From assembly GCF_000196115.1 (NCBI RefSeq), contig NC_005027.1, positions 2,480,001 through 2,544,000 of the forward strand: a stretch of 64,000 nt of DNA, written 5' to 3'. Positions 7,453 through 16,476 of this stretch are shown in pieces; position 1 is the stretch's first letter, and every line of letters starts with the position of its first letter. Position numbers and translations under genes: made by a program. The notes beneath the pieces were generated by a model. It saw only the letters and a list, made by a program, of their open reading frames with translations, was not told the origin of the DNA and ran no database searches. The stretch comes from Rhodopirellula baltica SH 1 (GTDB lineage: Bacteria > Planctomycetota > Planctomycetia > Pirellulales > Pirellulaceae).

Positions 7453-10002
7453 TCAGCGAGTTTGAAATTCGGGGGACTGAACCAGTGCGTGAATGAACTG
7501 GCGGATCGAATGGTTGTGCTGCTTTGCTTGAGAGCTGATTTGGTTCGCGAGTTCCTGATCGGTGAACCCGAACGGACGGCCGAGACCGTATGCGATCAAG
7601 GCCTCCGTGAACCCGCGAACGAATGCGTCTTTGTGCTGTGCAACCGCGTCCCGCAATTCAAAGAAGTTCGCGAACGATTGTCCGATTGGCAGTTTGCCGG
7701 ACGGTTCAATGTCGAAACGGACTTCGTCGTCCCAACGACCATAGCGACGCCGGCCCACCCCAATCACTTCCTGATCTCTCCACCGGCCCGCGGCGTCAAA
7801 GTTTTCGAGTCCAAACCCGATCGGATCAATTTTCTGATGGCAGTTGGCACACTGAGGTTGTTCCTGGTGAGCACGAGCCAACTCACGCGCCGGCAATGTC
7901 TCGCCGGCCAATCGGCTGAGTTGAGGAACATTCGGTGGGGCTGGCGGAGGCGGATCGTTCAGCAAGTGACGAAGCACCCAAGCACCGCGTTCAACTGGCG
8001 ATGATCGCTGGCCGTCCGATCCCATCGCCAACACCGCGGCGGTACCGAGCAAGCCACCACGGAGTGAATCTTGCGGAACCGAAACCTTGCGAAACTCATG
8101 CCCCTCGACGCCTTCGATCTCATAGTATCCCGCCAACAAATCGTTGATGACTACGAAATCAGCCTTCAATAGTTTGTCGAGCGGCAAATCATTCTCGAGC
8201 AAGTGAGAAAACGTTTCAAACAGTTCCTGCCGAGCGTTCTCGCGAACGGCATTGTCGAAATTTGGAAAGTCGACTCCGTCGAATTGGAACATGTCGAGTC
8301 GTTCCATCTGCAACCATTGATGAACGAAACCTTCGATGAATGCTCTAGAGCGAGAGTCTCGAAGCAAACGTTCGGTTTGAGATGCCAAAATCGATGGATC
8401 GGAAAGCCGGCCCGATTCCGCCAGCCGCAACAGTTCGTCGTCCGGAGGTGCTGACCACAAGAAGTAGGACAGCCTCACCGCCAGTTCGCTGGGTGACAAT
8501 TCGCGACCATTCGCCGATTCCGATTGTTCGACCTGATACAGAAAACTTGGCGAAGCCAACACGATCGAGAGCGGCGAGATCAACGCTTCAGTAAACGGTT
8601 GGCCTTGATCGCGTGCCGTTTGATAGTGCTGGTTCAAACGCTGCAGATAACCTTCGTCAGGCTGAGATCCGCGAAAAGCCCGCGCCGCAAAACGCCGGAT
8701 GACTTGGCGAGCGTACTCCGACTCATCCATGTCGTTTGGTCGTTCAAACAAGATTGAATCACGAGCAGTTTCGATGGCGATGGTTTGATCCGAGGGCAAA
8801 GGCCCATGCAACTCGACCCAATCGATCCAGATCCCAGGAGGCGTGCCGATTCCATTGTCCCACATGTCCAGCGTCGCCAGGTTCTTGTCGCCTCGATCTT
8901 GATGAGAACGTTGATGAACCCAAACTTGTTGCTTGGCACCGGGTTCGTGCGTGAACTCAAAGTCAATCGTTTGAGGATCTTCCATCGAGGCGGTGACCTT
9001 GCGCCACCCCAACAGTTTACGACCGGTTCCCAATCCCGAACTGAATTCCAAGTAATGGTGCCGCTCATCGGCATCGGGGTACATGGCGGCCCGGACCTTC
9101 ACGAGGTATTTGCCGTCCGCATCGGGATGCTGGGTTGGCAATTTGACTTTTGTGTACCCGCCTTGTTTGATCGTCATGATCAACGTGATCCCGGTTTGTG
9201 TCTCCGGACGGGCCAAGTAGTTCTCCATCAACGGCAGCCACTCTTGCACCTTTTGCTTCTTGGCTTGGTATTCATCCAACAATCCAAACTCAGAAGCGGG
9301 CTTTTCTGATTGCGACAGGAAAGCGTTGGCACGTTTGCCCATGTCGCGCATTTGCTCAGCCGCGTCGGCGTAGTGCTGCGTGTAGTACTCTTCCGGTTCG
9401 ATGCGAACGGTTTTCGCGGTGGGGTGTCTTCGAGACAACAAGATGAGCTTTAAATTCTCAATCGCTGTTGCGTGATATTGTTCGATTTGGTCACTGGACA
9501 AAAACAGCGAGGCTCCTGCGGTATCGAATCCCGCCGTGGCTTGATCGTCCGGCAACGTGGTGACGTCCGGTCGCACACCTAACAACGCTTCCACCGTATT
9601 GGCATACTCACGACGATTCAGACGCCGCATCACAATGTCGCCGCCCGAGTCGCTCAGGATTCGCCTCGCGGTGACCATCTTCTCTGACAAGTCTTCCAAG
9701 AACGCCAATTTGTCAGCGTCGAGCAGAGGCTCTGAATCTTCCGGCGGCATCTCCCCGGAGTTCAACGCTCCCAAAACTTTCGACCAAAGCTCCGCCGTCG
9801 CCATGTTTTCGGCCACGTTCATCGACAGGCTTTCCAAGTCAATGTTGGCTTCTTTGGTCGCACTGTCGTGACAATCGAAGCAGTGGCTTTCCAAAAGCTC
9901 TGCATGACGACTCGGCATCTCAGTGCTGGGACGCTCTTCTGCGACCGCAGCGTGGCAGGTGACCGTGAAAAGCAAAGCGAACGAAATTCGTTGAATGAGC
10001 AT
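7453..10002 (-). CDS. DUF1592/DUF1588-type planctomycete cytochrome protein
   Basis: An 849-residue secreted protein with a signal peptide (MLIQRISFALLFTVTCHAAVA). An N-terminal haem motif, HCFDCHD, marks a planctomycete cytochrome C domain. The middle follows the DUF1587/DUF1595/DUF1592 order: RRLNRREYANTV near residue 130, then AVRLSYFLWSAPPDDELL. The C-terminal part holds CANCHQKIDPIGFGLENFDAAGRWR, the DUF1588 signature with a second CxxCH, followed by a DUF1585 tail. These proteins occur in many copies in planctomycetes with unknown substrate; c-type haem binding is the only function readable here. It lies between the FecR-like gene (85-bp gap) and DUF1552. Confidence 0.9.
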   Translation of the reverse strand: MLIQRISFALLFTVTCHAAVAEERPSTEMPSRHAELLESHCFDCHDSATKEANIDLESLSMNVAENMATAELWSKVLGALNSGEMPPEDSEPLLDADKLAFLEDLSEKMVTARRILSDSGGDIVMRRLNRREYANTVEALLGVRPDVTTLPDDQATAGFDTAGASLFLSSDQIEQYHATAIENLKLILLSRRHPTAKTVRIEPEEYYTQHYADAAEQMRDMGKRANAFLSQSEKPASEFGLLDEYQAKKQKVQEWLPLMENYLARPETQTGITLIMTIKQGGYTKVKLPTQHPDADGKYLVKVRAAMYPDADERHHYLEFSSGLGTGRKLLGWRKVTASMEDPQTIDFEFTHEPGAKQQVWVHQRSHQDRGDKNLATLDMWDNGIGTPPGIWIDWVELHGPLPSDQTIAIETARDSILFERPNDMDESEYARQVIRRFAARAFRGSQPDEGYLQRLNQHYQTARDQGQPFTEALISPLSIVLASPSFLYQVEQSESANGRELSPSELAVRLSYFLWSAPPDDELLRLAESGRLSDPSILASQTERLLRDSRSRAFIEGFVHQWLQMERLDMFQFDGVDFPNFDNAVRENARQELFETFSHLLENDLPLDKLLKADFVVINDLLAGYYEIEGVEGHEFRKVSVPQDSLRGGLLGTAAVLAMGSDGQRSSPVERGAWVLRHLLNDPPPPAPPNVPQLSRLAGETLPARELARAHQEQPQCANCHQKIDPIGFGLENFDAAGRWRDQEVIGVGRRRYGRWDDEVRFDIEPSGKLPIGQSFANFFELRDAVAQHKDAFVRGFTEALIAYGLGRPFGFTDQELANQISSQAKQHNHSIRQFIHALVQSPEFQTR

Positions 10003-10086
10003 GGGGATGCAAGTCAGGCGGGGAGGACGGTGAGTACACCGGCGAAGCAGTGTGATTTGGGTGGCGTGCCGCAGTCGAATCGAAAG

Positions 10087-11427
10087 TCAATCCAAGGTGA
10101 ACTCCAGCAACGGCCCGGACACTTCGGGGTGGGCATCGTTGGCAAATGCGTGGACCAAACCGCGGTCGGTGCCTTCGATCAGCCCTGATTCGCGAATCAA
10201 GACAAAGGTCACTTTTCCATCTGCGTCGCTTCGCAGAAATTCCAACAACACACCGGATTGAATGCCAAACGTTCCGGTCTGTTGACTGCGGGGAACATCA
10301 AACTTGCCGAGCAGTATTCCGTCGGTGATGTCTGGAGCGTCTTCCCAGGTCGATTCGTCTTTTAAAACTTCTTTGGACGGATTGGTCACACCATAAATCG
10401 CGAACGTGTTGAGTTTTGGCAATCGAGAAGCAAAGCCCTTCCCACTGGGAACCTGATTCAAACGCAAACGAGCGGTGGTGACTGAATTCAGATCCACGCC
10501 GCTGACGTTCATTGAAAAGAACGCTCGCATATCCCACTTACGACTGTCCGCTCGTTTCACCATCAGCATCTCAGGGTGAATCCACTTGCCTCGTCGATTG
10601 TTCCGAATGACGTAGTTAGCGCGACCTTCGGTTCCGATGCGAAGCAGCTGTGGACCAGCGGCGTTGGATTGGTCGTATTCCTGTTCGGACGACAATCCGG
10701 GATGCGCTGACAGAACGTCATTTGACAGCGAAGCAAACTCTTCATCGAACAATCGGACTTCCTCGCCGCTTGCAGGATGGTGAACCGAAATTTCACCTTG
10801 AAGCACTTCGAAATCCGATGTTTGCGTTGACTCTTTTACCGAGACCGCGAATTGGGTTCCGTGATCGACCGCGTATCCACCGGGTGTTTCGACCACAAAA
10901 CCGTGTGCGGACTCAGGCACATCGATGACGGCGGCACCGTCAACCATGCGAACCCGCATCGCATCGACCAGTTCAAACTGGGCTGGAGCTTCGAAAGTCA
11001 TCTTGGCTCCCGATCCAAACTCCACGGTTGCGATCCCGGTCATCAACTTCATTTCGCCGGCGACCAAATTGGATCCAACCGTCGTCGGCAGAACACTTTC
11101 CCACGCGGCGTTTTCGCTGGTACTGAGAATCGCGATTGGTTGTGGCTCGTTCGTCCCTGTCGTGAGAACAATCGCGAGCAACAATGACGCTGCCATCGCA
11201 CACCAACCGATCAACCAAATGTTTCGATTGGTTGTGGAACCAACGACGACCGGCGGTTCCATCGAATTTTGAATCGCCAGATCACGCAACCCGGTGTCGG
11301 TGGCCGCCGCGATCACGAATTGTTTACGCAAGTTCGAGTCGTTGGCGAGTTGGCTTTCCAGTTCGATCACTTCGGATTCGGAAAGCGTTCCCATCATGTA
11401 TCGCTGAATCAGTTCATCTGGATTCAT
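10087..11427 (-). CDS. FecR-like membrane regulator with C-terminal DNRLRE-type domain
   Basis: 446 residues. An N-terminal helical segment (MNPDELIQRYMMGTLSESEV) resembles anti-sigma factors. A single transmembrane helix (WLIGWCAMAASLLLAIVL) follows near residue 75. A FecR domain comes next, with the typical TPGGYAVDHGTQFAVSV pattern. The last 190 residues are beta-rich and match DNRLRE-type modules (SVTTARLRLNQVP, FAIYGVTN, STWEDAP). It starts two bases after the sigma factor stop, so the pair is translationally linked. It is expected to hold or release the ECF factor in response to an outside signal. Confidence 0.82.
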   Translation of the reverse strand: MNPDELIQRYMMGTLSESEVIELESQLANDSNLRKQFVIAAATDTGLRDLAIQNSMEPPVVVGSTTNRNIWLIGWCAMAASLLLAIVLTTGTNEPQPIAILSTSENAAWESVLPTTVGSNLVAGEMKLMTGIATVEFGSGAKMTFEAPAQFELVDAMRVRMVDGAAVIDVPESAHGFVVETPGGYAVDHGTQFAVSVKESTQTSDFEVLQGEISVHHPASGEEVRLFDEEFASLSNDVLSAHPGLSSEQEYDQSNAAGPQLLRIGTEGRANYVIRNNRRGKWIHPEMLMVKRADSRKWDMRAFFSMNVSGVDLNSVTTARLRLNQVPSGKGFASRLPKLNTFAIYGVTNPSKEVLKDESTWEDAPDITDGILLGKFDVPRSQQTGTFGIQSGVLLEFLRSDADGKVTFVLIRESGLIEGTDRGLVHAFANDAHPEVSGPLLEFTLD

Positions 11428-11428
11428 C

Positions 11429-11989
11429 TCAGGACGCCTCCATTTGCAAACGTTGCTGGACGCACGCCGAGAGCTTTACGCGGAGTCGTCCCAGCAATTT
11501 GTAAAACGCGTTGACGGTTTTGCCGCAGTCGTCTGCGAGCTTGGTGAGCTGCACATTGCCCTGGTACGGTGCCATCAACAATTCCTGGTGCGGCCGAGAG
11601 AATTCGGTCATGCAATCTTGAAGAGCGGATCGAATTTCGGCGATTCGTTCTGCCTCAATCGCTTCCGCTTCGTCCGCGATTTGCTTGAGCACTTCATCGC
11701 TGAGTAGCCGGCCATCGCGTCGCAAACCGGTGACCGCGTTGAGGCATTTGAAACGCAGAATCACTTTGGCCCACGGAAGAAAACCGTCTTCGCCATTCAA
11801 CTGCGAAAACTTTTGCCACATCGTCACACTGGCTTCTTGGATTGCATCATCGACCGCATTCCAGTTGGGCAGGATCGACCTTGCGAACGCTCGGAGAGCG
11901 GTTTCGTGCTTGACAAAGAGACGCATAAAATCGCTCTCGGTCAACGCTCGCTGCGGAGCTTGCATCGGCGGGTCGTGGGATGGGGACAT
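11429..11989 (-). CDS. ECF-type RNA polymerase sigma factor
   Basis: 186 residues with sigma-70 region 2 (LFVKHETALRAFARSI, then VDDAIQEASVTMWQKF) and region 4 (LLMAPYQGNVQLTKLADDCGK, ending in a recognition helix near VNAFYKLLGRLRVKL). No region 3 is present, so it is an ECF factor. It heads the minus-strand run sigma, FecR-like, DUF1592, DUF1552, sulfatase. It probably controls its own cassette and is itself held by the FecR-like partner. The family group number cannot be assigned from reading alone. Confidence 0.88.
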   Translation of the reverse strand: MSPSHDPPMQAPQRALTESDFMRLFVKHETALRAFARSILPNWNAVDDAIQEASVTMWQKFSQLNGEDGFLPWAKVILRFKCLNAVTGLRRDGRLLSDEVLKQIADEAEAIEAERIAEIRSALQDCMTEFSRPHQELLMAPYQGNVQLTKLADDCGKTVNAFYKLLGRLRVKLSACVQQRLQMEAS

Positions 11990-12118
11990 GACTACCTATT
12001 TGAGTCCCCGAAGCAACCTGCCGCAAATTCTCGCGACTTTCGAGAAAAAGTTCTCCGCGAGAATGACTTGCCCAAAACACGTCAGGGACCGAGCAACCCG
12101 CCAAAAGAACGCGGTCAA

Positions 12119-13468
12119 TCAATCCGTCCGCATGCTCTTACAATCTCGCAAAACAATCGGCGAATCGCCCCCGCGGGTGATGTTGTTTTGGATCAAGCAG
12201 TCCGAACACTCCACCGCAAGAATGGCTGGTACCGTGTCGTCAGAAAACAGTCCGCCCTGTATCAGGATGCGCTGACAACGAGTCATTTCCAACACCGCGG
12301 GACGCTCGCGGACACCTCGGATCACATTCGCGGAAAGAACACAATCGCGGCAGTCGGTTAGTTGAACGCCATGTTTGGCGACCGAGTTGCGTCCCAAGTG
12401 GTAGCGAGGGTTCCGGTCCATCGCGTTGGACGCGAGCGTCACTGATTCGCAGTGCTCCATCACAAGGTTGCTGTGGAAACCCTGCCACATGGTGTTGCCC
12501 GTGACGGTTGCACTCCGCAGATGACGCAAGTGAATGTTCACTTGAGCGTCGGAAAGGATGTTACCACTGATGGTGACATTGCCGTGTCGCCGTTCATCCG
12601 TGCCGTTGACGGCCTCGCTGTGCAGATTAATCCGGATGTTGGCGGAATCCTTTCCCTGATGGGTGTGCTGAATCGTGCAACCCGTGATGGCAACTTCGCC
12701 GATCGATCCCGATCCACTGACAATCCAAACGTTCGCGGAAGACGCGGCATCGGCGGGTCCCATGTTGCCTTCGATGTCACATCCGGTGATGTGCAAGTTA
12801 CGAACGTTGCCGCCGCGTAAGACAATCCCGCCTCCAGCGTTGTAGCTGATGTGACTTCCCGTGACGTTGATCTGGTGCAGATTGACGGCGTCTAAGAACA
12901 ATCCGACGCCTGAGTTTTCATAGAGATGGCAATCACTGACGATCACGTTGCGATTGCGATTCACCAAATGAATCGCGTGTCGTGACTTGCGAATGGTCAG
13001 GTTGTGAAGCGTGGGCTGCATCGTTCCCGAAAGTTCGATTCCATCGGCATCCGGATGTTCGCCGACGATTTCCAAGTCGGAAACGATCAAAGCATTCTGC
13101 CGATCCCAAACTTCATCGGTTACCGTCTTTGGGTCGGCAGTTCCAGCGTGCGTGCCCACGACTTGAATTGCAGGACCGGCCCCTGCCATCACGATTCGAA
13201 CTCGCCCCATCCCTTTGAACGCGATCGAACCGTTGCTCTTCAGGTCAACTCGAAGCGGCCGCGTGATGCGGTAGGTTCCCGCAGGAAGGCTTACATCATG
13301 TTCGGCGTCAATCCACTTTTGGATTGCCGTCGTGTCGTCGGCAACGCCATCTCCGATCGGGTCAGCCGCGGAGACGCTCGGCTGAATCACGAACGAGCAA
13401 ACGGAAAACGCCGTGATCGACGCGAGGAAGAGACAACAAGAGACTCGGCGGGCGGGACAGCAGTTCAT
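12119..13468 (-). CDS. Secreted right-handed beta-helix protein (pectate lyase-like fold)
   Basis: 449 residues with a signal peptide (CCLFLASITAFSVCSFVIQPSVSA). It is followed by GDGVADDTTAIQKWID, the usual opening of pectate-lyase/phage-tailspike type helices, and LPAGTYRI. The rest is built of repeating short strands such as LIVSDLEIVG, LTIRKSRHAIHL, INVTGSHISYNAGGGIVLRG and VAITGCTIQ, each about 22-25 residues. This fold often binds or cleaves acidic polysaccharides. No catalytic residues can be assigned, so a lyase activity is only possible. It is transcribed in the same direction as the sigma cassette but separated by 129 bp, so it may be a separate unit. Confidence 0.8.
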   Translation of the reverse strand: MNCCPARRVSCCLFLASITAFSVCSFVIQPSVSAADPIGDGVADDTTAIQKWIDAEHDVSLPAGTYRITRPLRVDLKSNGSIAFKGMGRVRIVMAGAGPAIQVVGTHAGTADPKTVTDEVWDRQNALIVSDLEIVGEHPDADGIELSGTMQPTLHNLTIRKSRHAIHLVNRNRNVIVSDCHLYENSGVGLFLDAVNLHQINVTGSHISYNAGGGIVLRGGNVRNLHITGCDIEGNMGPADAASSANVWIVSGSGSIGEVAITGCTIQHTHQGKDSANIRINLHSEAVNGTDERRHGNVTISGNILSDAQVNIHLRHLRSATVTGNTMWQGFHSNLVMEHCESVTLASNAMDRNPRYHLGRNSVAKHGVQLTDCRDCVLSANVIRGVRERPAVLEMTRCQRILIQGGLFSDDTVPAILAVECSDCLIQNNITRGGDSPIVLRDCKSMRTD

Positions 13469-13641
13469 GGTGGTCCATTCTCAATGGTGGGAGGTAGGAC
13501 CGGCCAGTCTAGCATTCTCAACGAGGTCGATTGTCGCCCGTCGGCTTTGCCTACGATCGGAGCTCGGCGACAACAGCATGGAGCCGATCACCGAGGTCGT
13601 GAGCACACCTGACTGCATCAACCGAGCGGCTAGACGATGGT

Positions 13642-15009
13642 CTAGGCCGACAGGTTGGTCCCCACATCGGTGCGGTAAGCGGATGCGGCGGGAACGATCC
13701 CAGCAAGCAAACTCAATCCGATGACCAATGGCAACAGATAAAGCTCATAGGTACTCATCGAGAAGAAACCAACCTGCACCCCTGTCCTCGCTTCGATCAA
13801 TGGGCTGGCGGCGAGGATTCCGAGATGAGCCAGCACCCAGCCAGCGATGCCGCCAACCAAGGCAATGATGAGACTTTCGAACAGGATGATCCATGTCACA
13901 CTGCCGCGGCGAGCACCCAAGGCACGCATCACCGCAATGTCCCGCTTGCGATCGTTCATCGAGTTGTAGATCGCGACCAATACACCGACCGCGGCAACAA
14001 CGCAGGTGATCAACGTGATGGCCAGCAAGGCTTGCATGAGCGGGCCAACGATCATCGTCATCAATTTGTTGATCTCTCCGATCGGCGTTGCCGCTTCCGC
14101 CCGCACGCTCTCTTTGATTCGATTTTGAAGCATGGGAGCCATCATCAAATTCCCATTGCGAACCAAGATAGACGTGACTTCGCGTTCGGGGATCGTCAGC
14201 AACAATGGATCGTCTGGACCAGCCGTTTCGGCGGACTCGGGCAACACAATCACAGCGTCATCCGGGATCGGTTTCGCGTGTCCCTCGAGCAAGTAAAAAC
14301 CCTCCAGGTTCACAAACGCGGCTCGGTCGTTGGGTGTCCCGGTGGGATCCAAAACACCGACAATTTGGAAACCTTGTCCGTGGCCTTTGCCTTCCGGGTC
14401 CCCGTGAGTGGGTTTCATCACATCACCGACTCGCATCCCCATTTGAGCGGCCACGCGAGAACCAAGCACACATTCAAAGTAGCTGTTCTCTTCGTTGTGG
14501 AACTCAAAGTTCCGACCTTCTTCAAACGTGAACGGCTGATCGGCATCGGGACCGTGTTTCAACAATTCGAAAAAGTCCGGTGTCGTCCCAACCACGCGGA
14601 ATTCACCGAAATAATCGCCCAGTGCGAGCGGGATCGCATAGCCATCCGTCATGAATCCCGCGTAAACACCATCGCGTTCACCAAGAGCGGGATCACCTCC
14701 GAAGGTACGGACCATCTCCGCCCGTTTCTCTTTCGGATAGAACTCCATGTATTCCGTGTAGGGTAGGTTCTCGATCGGTTGGCTGAGGTAGTAGACCGCG
14801 TTGAGCGTCAACTGCAGCGTGCTGCCTTTGGGACCGACGACCAAGTTGTATCCCACCGACGCATTTCGAACGAAGGCTTCGCTGATGATGCCATAAACCG
14901 ACATCACCAGAACCACCAACCCGACGCCCAACGTCAGCGACAACGTGGTCAAGAAACTCGACAAAGCTCGGTAGCGAAAGTTTCGCCACGCGATGAATAA
15001 CAGGCTCAT
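13642..15009 (-). CDS. ABC transporter permease, MacB/FtsX type
   Basis: 455 residues. An N-terminal transmembrane helix (FLTTLSLTLGVGLVVLVMSVYGII) is followed by a large periplasmic MacB-type core domain. Three further helices follow in the C-terminal FtsX domain: ALLAITLITCVVAAVGVLVAIY, ILFESLIIALVGGIAGWVLAHLG and LYLLPLVIGLSLLAGIVPA. The motif RKRDIAVMRALGARRGSV is the usual cytoplasmic coupling loop. The start overlaps the stop of the ATPase gene by ATGA, so it forms a two-part transporter. Likely substrates are lipoproteins, peptides or drugs, not decidable here. Confidence 0.88.
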   Translation of the reverse strand: MSLLFIAWRNFRYRALSSFLTTLSLTLGVGLVVLVMSVYGIISEAFVRNASVGYNLVVGPKGSTLQLTLNAVYYLSQPIENLPYTEYMEFYPKEKRAEMVRTFGGDPALGERDGVYAGFMTDGYAIPLALGDYFGEFRVVGTTPDFFELLKHGPDADQPFTFEEGRNFEFHNEENSYFECVLGSRVAAQMGMRVGDVMKPTHGDPEGKGHGQGFQIVGVLDPTGTPNDRAAFVNLEGFYLLEGHAKPIPDDAVIVLPESAETAGPDDPLLLTIPEREVTSILVRNGNLMMAPMLQNRIKESVRAEAATPIGEINKLMTMIVGPLMQALLAITLITCVVAAVGVLVAIYNSMNDRKRDIAVMRALGARRGSVTWIILFESLIIALVGGIAGWVLAHLGILAASPLIEARTGVQVGFFSMSTYELYLLPLVIGLSLLAGIVPAASAYRTDVGTNLSA

Positions 15010-15722
15010 GTTCCGGCCCCCAGCGGCGAGAAGGCTCGGTTGATGTCTTCGAGTTTGTCACAACGCTGAAAACGTTGAGCGACGTCCATGCTGTGCGTGA
15101 CCATCAACAATGAGATGTTTTCGTCACGGCAGGAGTCGATAATCAGATTCAACACCGTGTCGGCACTGGCCGGATCGACATTGGCGGTGGGTTCGTCGGC
15201 AAGCAGAAGTTTCGGACGCCCTGCGAGAGCCCTCGCGATTGCGACGCGCTGCTGTTGCCCGACCGACAATTGATTCGGCCGGTAGTGGGCTCGATCGGAC
15301 AATCCCACTCGATCGAGCAGATCCGACGCTCGAGTTGCATCGACACTGCCGCTGCCAAACGACATGCCGAGTTTGACGTTCTCAAGTGCTGAGAACGCGG
15401 GCAACAAGTTGAATGTTTGGAAGACGTAGCCAATCGTTCCGGCACGAAAACGATCTCGGCCTTGTTCACTCAACCGAGTGAGTTCCAAATTGTTGATGCG
15501 AATCGAACCGGAGGTCGCCGTCAGCATGCCAGCAATCAGGTGCAACAAAGTCGTCTTGCCGCCACCGCTTTGTCCGATCAAGGCAACTTGCTCGCCCACC
15601 GCGATGTTGAACTGCGGCACATCCAGCACCGTCAGTTCGCCTCCACCCGGTTGATCGAATCGTTTGATCAGGTTCTCAATCGCTAGCATGTCGCTGTTAA
15701 CTTTCGCCGGATGGCAGTTCAT
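15006..15722 (-). CDS. ABC transporter ATP-binding protein, LolD/MacB type
   Basis: A complete nucleotide-binding domain: Walker A GQSGGGKTT, Q-loop VFQTFNLLPAFS, signature LSVGQQQRVAIARAL, Walker B LLLADEPTANVD, and the switch His in MVTHSMD. The start ATG overlaps the smpB stop by one base (TAATG). A second ATG at 15689 (MLAIENLIKRF) is more like family N-termini. It pairs with the permease that follows through a four-base overlap. The pair resembles LolD plus LolC/E or MacB split into two chains. Function: ATP-driven extraction or export at the inner membrane. Confidence 0.9.
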   Translation of the reverse strand: MNCHPAKVNSDMLAIENLIKRFDQPGGGELTVLDVPQFNIAVGEQVALIGQSGGGKTTLLHLIAGMLTATSGSIRINNLELTRLSEQGRDRFRAGTIGYVFQTFNLLPAFSALENVKLGMSFGSGSVDATRASDLLDRVGLSDRAHYRPNQLSVGQQQRVAIARALAGRPKLLLADEPTANVDPASADTVLNLIIDSCRDENISLLMVTHSMDVAQRFQRCDKLEDINRAFSPLGAGT

Positions 15723-16285
15723 TACTTCCGCCGCATGGCTCGTTGCAGCCCGCGGTCGGATTCGCGTTTTTTGATCGTCTCACGTTTGTCGTGCAGTTTT
15801 TTGCCTTTGACCAAACCCATCACGCATTTGGCAAGGCCTCGTTCACTGAAGTACACCCGCAGCGGGATCAGTGTCAGCCCCCGCTCGAATGCGCGACCTG
15901 CAAATTTGTCAAACTCTTTGGCGTGCACCAGCAATTTGCGAGGCCGGCGTGGATCATGGTTCCACATTCCCGCGTTGTTGTAGTGAGCGATATCGGAACC
16001 GACCAACCACAACTCGCCATTGGTCACCCGAATGTGAGCCTCGTCGAGGGAAAGCTTGCCTTCTCGCATCGATTTGACTTCGCTGCCCATCAGCATCATG
16101 CCGCACTCGACGCTGTCGAGAATCTCGTAACGGAACTTGGCTTTGCGGTTTTCAGCGACCGGCGTGATGTTCGGTTGATTCTTTTTCGCGTTTTTGCCTT
16201 TGCCCTTCCCAGACTTCTTACCGGCCGCTTTTTTTGCGCCAGCCTCAGTCAAGGTGGGCTGCTTTTTACTTTTGTTCTTTGACAT
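15722..16285 (-). CDS. smpB: SsrA-binding protein SmpB
   Basis: 187 residues from ATG 16285. The core has family motifs: RKAKFRYEILD, GMMLMGSEVKSMREGKLSL, RKLLVHAKE and LIPLRVYFSERGLAKC, with a basic C-terminal tail (HDKRETIKKRE). SmpB binds tmRNA and takes it to stalled ribosomes. The N-terminus carries an unusual Lys/Gly-rich extension of about 45 residues (SGKGKGKNAKK and similar), longer than in E. coli. The open frame reaches up to 16354, but that part has no family match. It is coupled to the ABC gene downstream by TAATG. Confidence 0.94.
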   Translation of the reverse strand: MSKNKSKKQPTLTEAGAKKAAGKKSGKGKGKNAKKNQPNITPVAENRKAKFRYEILDSVECGMMLMGSEVKSMREGKLSLDEAHIRVTNGELWLVGSDIAHYNNAGMWNHDPRRPRKLLVHAKEFDKFAGRAFERGLTLIPLRVYFSERGLAKCVMGLVKGKKLHDKRETIKKRESDRGLQRAMRRK

Positions 16286-16363
16286 GGTCGTGATTGTATC
16301 GGGAACCCACAAAAGCAGGATGGGGCGACCATTTTCGATTTCCGCCCGGACCACTACAATGAA

Positions 16364-16381
16364 TGGTCATTACACTGACCA
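16364..16381. promoter_or_regulatory. Inverted repeat in the smpB-lipA divergent promoter region
   Basis: TGGTCA (16364-16369), a 6-base spacer TTACAC, then TGACCA (16376-16381): a perfect 6-bp palindrome between divergent smpB and lipA. It could be a dimeric regulator site or chance. No regulator is known for it. Confidence 0.35.
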
Positions 16382-16476
16382 GAGTCGGCTTGGGTTACGG
16401 ACGGTTCCTCGGAACGGTTCGATTCGCTGCCGATCATTGATTTTTGATTTTTTGCCTTTCATCCGGACAGACGCCG

